The notes under the pieces: model-generated | Told to the model about the DNA's origin: nothing | Database searches by the model: none | Seen by the model: the letters and a program-made list of their open reading frames with translations, nothing else | Shown: one piece after another, positions 34,194 to 34,987 of the stretch | Layout: each line of letters starts with the position of its first letter | Numbering within the stretch: position 1 is the first letter of the stretch | Assembly (NCBI GenBank): GCA_946415345.1 | Contig: CAMKRY010000008.1 | Span: 1 to 34,987, forward strand | Origin: an uncultured Bacteroidales bacterium | GTDB lineage: Bacteria > Bacteroidota > Bacteroidia > Bacteroidales > UBA932 | Direction: 5' to 3' | Length of the DNA: 34,987 nucleotides | Program-made: the position numbers and the translations under genes

Positions 34194-34224
34194 TTGCAAA
34201 TCAGCGGGGAAAATCGTACATTTG
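34194..34224 (+). promoter_or_regulatory. Promoter TTG-N20-TACATTTG upstream of ftcD
   Basis: TTG 34194-34196; TACATTTG 34217-34224; ATG 34259. Confidence 0.6.
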
Positions 34225-34258
34225 TTAGCTTAAATGGAATAACCCAATTAACCACATA

Positions 34259-34987
34259 ATGAACCCGATTATTGAATGTGTACCCAATTACAGCGAAGGT
34301 CGTGACCGGGCTGTGATTGACGCCATTGTTGCGGAGATTGCCAAGGTCTCCGGCGTCAAAGTGCTGGACGTGGACCCCGGTGAGGCGACGAACCGCACGG
34401 TCGTGACTTTTGTCGGAGCGCCGGAGCCGGTCTGCGAGGCTGCCTTCCGGGGCGCGAAGAAGGCCCAGGAGCTGATTGACATGCGCCAGCACCATGGCGC
34501 CCATCCCCGCAGCGGAGCGACCGACGTCCTTCCGCTGATCCCCGTAGCTGACATAACCTTAGAAGAATGCGCTTCCCTGGCACGCAAGCTGGCGGAGCGC
34601 CTTTTTACGGAACTCGGCATCCCGTGCTACTGCTATGAGGCCGCGGCCTTCACGCCCGAGCGCCGCAATCTTGCCGTCTGCCGGGCAGGGGAGTATGAGG
34701 CCCTGCAGGAAAAGATGGCCGATCCCGCCCGGAAGCCTGACTTCGGCGGGGAGTGGAACGAAGTGGCCGCCAAGGCCGGCGCCACCAACGTGGGCGCCCG
34801 CAATTTCCTCGTCGCGGTGAACTACAACCTCAATACGACCTCGACTCGCCGCGCCATGGCCGTGGCCTTCGACGTCCGCGAAAAGGGCCGCAAGGCCCGT
34901 GAGGGCGGCAGCCTGACAGGTAAACTCCTCAAGGACGAGAAGGGCAACCAGCTCTGGATCCCCGGCACGCTGAAGGGCTGCAAGGCC
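34259..34987 (+). CDS. ftcD: Glutamate formimidoyltransferase (partial, runs off window)
   Basis: MNPIIECVPNYSEGRDRAVIDAIVAEI...DPGEATNRTVVTFVGAPEPV...HHGAHPRSGATDVLPLIPV...VGARNFLVAVNYNLNT. Not in ORF track because the stop is outside. Confidence 0.95.
   Translation, partial: MNPIIECVPNYSEGRDRAVIDAIVAEIAKVSGVKVLDVDPGEATNRTVVTFVGAPEPVCEAAFRGAKKAQELIDMRQHHGAHPRSGATDVLPLIPVADITLEECASLARKLAERLFTELGIPCYCYEAAAFTPERRNLAVCRAGEYEALQEKMADPARKPDFGGEWNEVAAKAGATNVGARNFLVAVNYNLNTTSTRRAMAVAFDVREKGRKAREGGSLTGKLLKDEKGNQLWIPGTLKGCKA

Noticed and set aside
1-34987. CRISPR array or rRNA genes
   Set aside because: No regularly spaced short repeats with spacers and no rRNA-like conserved sequence seen.

Overview
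Chromosomal segment that looks like Bacteroidota/Bacteroidales: SusC/SusD pair, type IX secretion signals, TAnnTTTG promoters. The core (~10.3-30.1 kb) is a Sus-like starch/malto-oligosaccharide locus: CBM20-MalQ, a divergent LytTR regulator/LytS-like kinase pair, an MFS sugar transporter, SusC, SusD, a SusE/F-like lipoprotein, a SusA-like neopullulanase and a large multi-module GH13 amylase, followed by a 36-aa membrane peptide, a DUF3737 protein and a MalY/PatB-type aminotransferase. A three-gene PIN toxin-antitoxin-like module is embedded on the opposite strand inside the locus. Left of it lie an IS5-type transposase remnant, two dCache/HAMP sensors (one ending after a DHp-like segment), a remnant of a DnaQ-like exonuclease, a DUF234-type ATPase, a tRNA-Ser(GGA), a PorV/PorQ-like protein and an S8 protease with a T9SS C-terminal domain. 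The most unusual feature is at the right end: three diverged copies (107, 107 and 106 bp) of a foldback element bounded by GTTGAAT...ATTCAAC. Two of them flank, in direct orientation, a Y1/HUH (RAYT-like) transposase gene. The third forms the 3' end of a neighbouring secreted-protein gene. The termini carry stop codons in all three frames. I interpret this as a candidate RAYT/Y1-mobilised structured repeat family. All calls are from reading the sequence and supplied ORFs; no searches were run.
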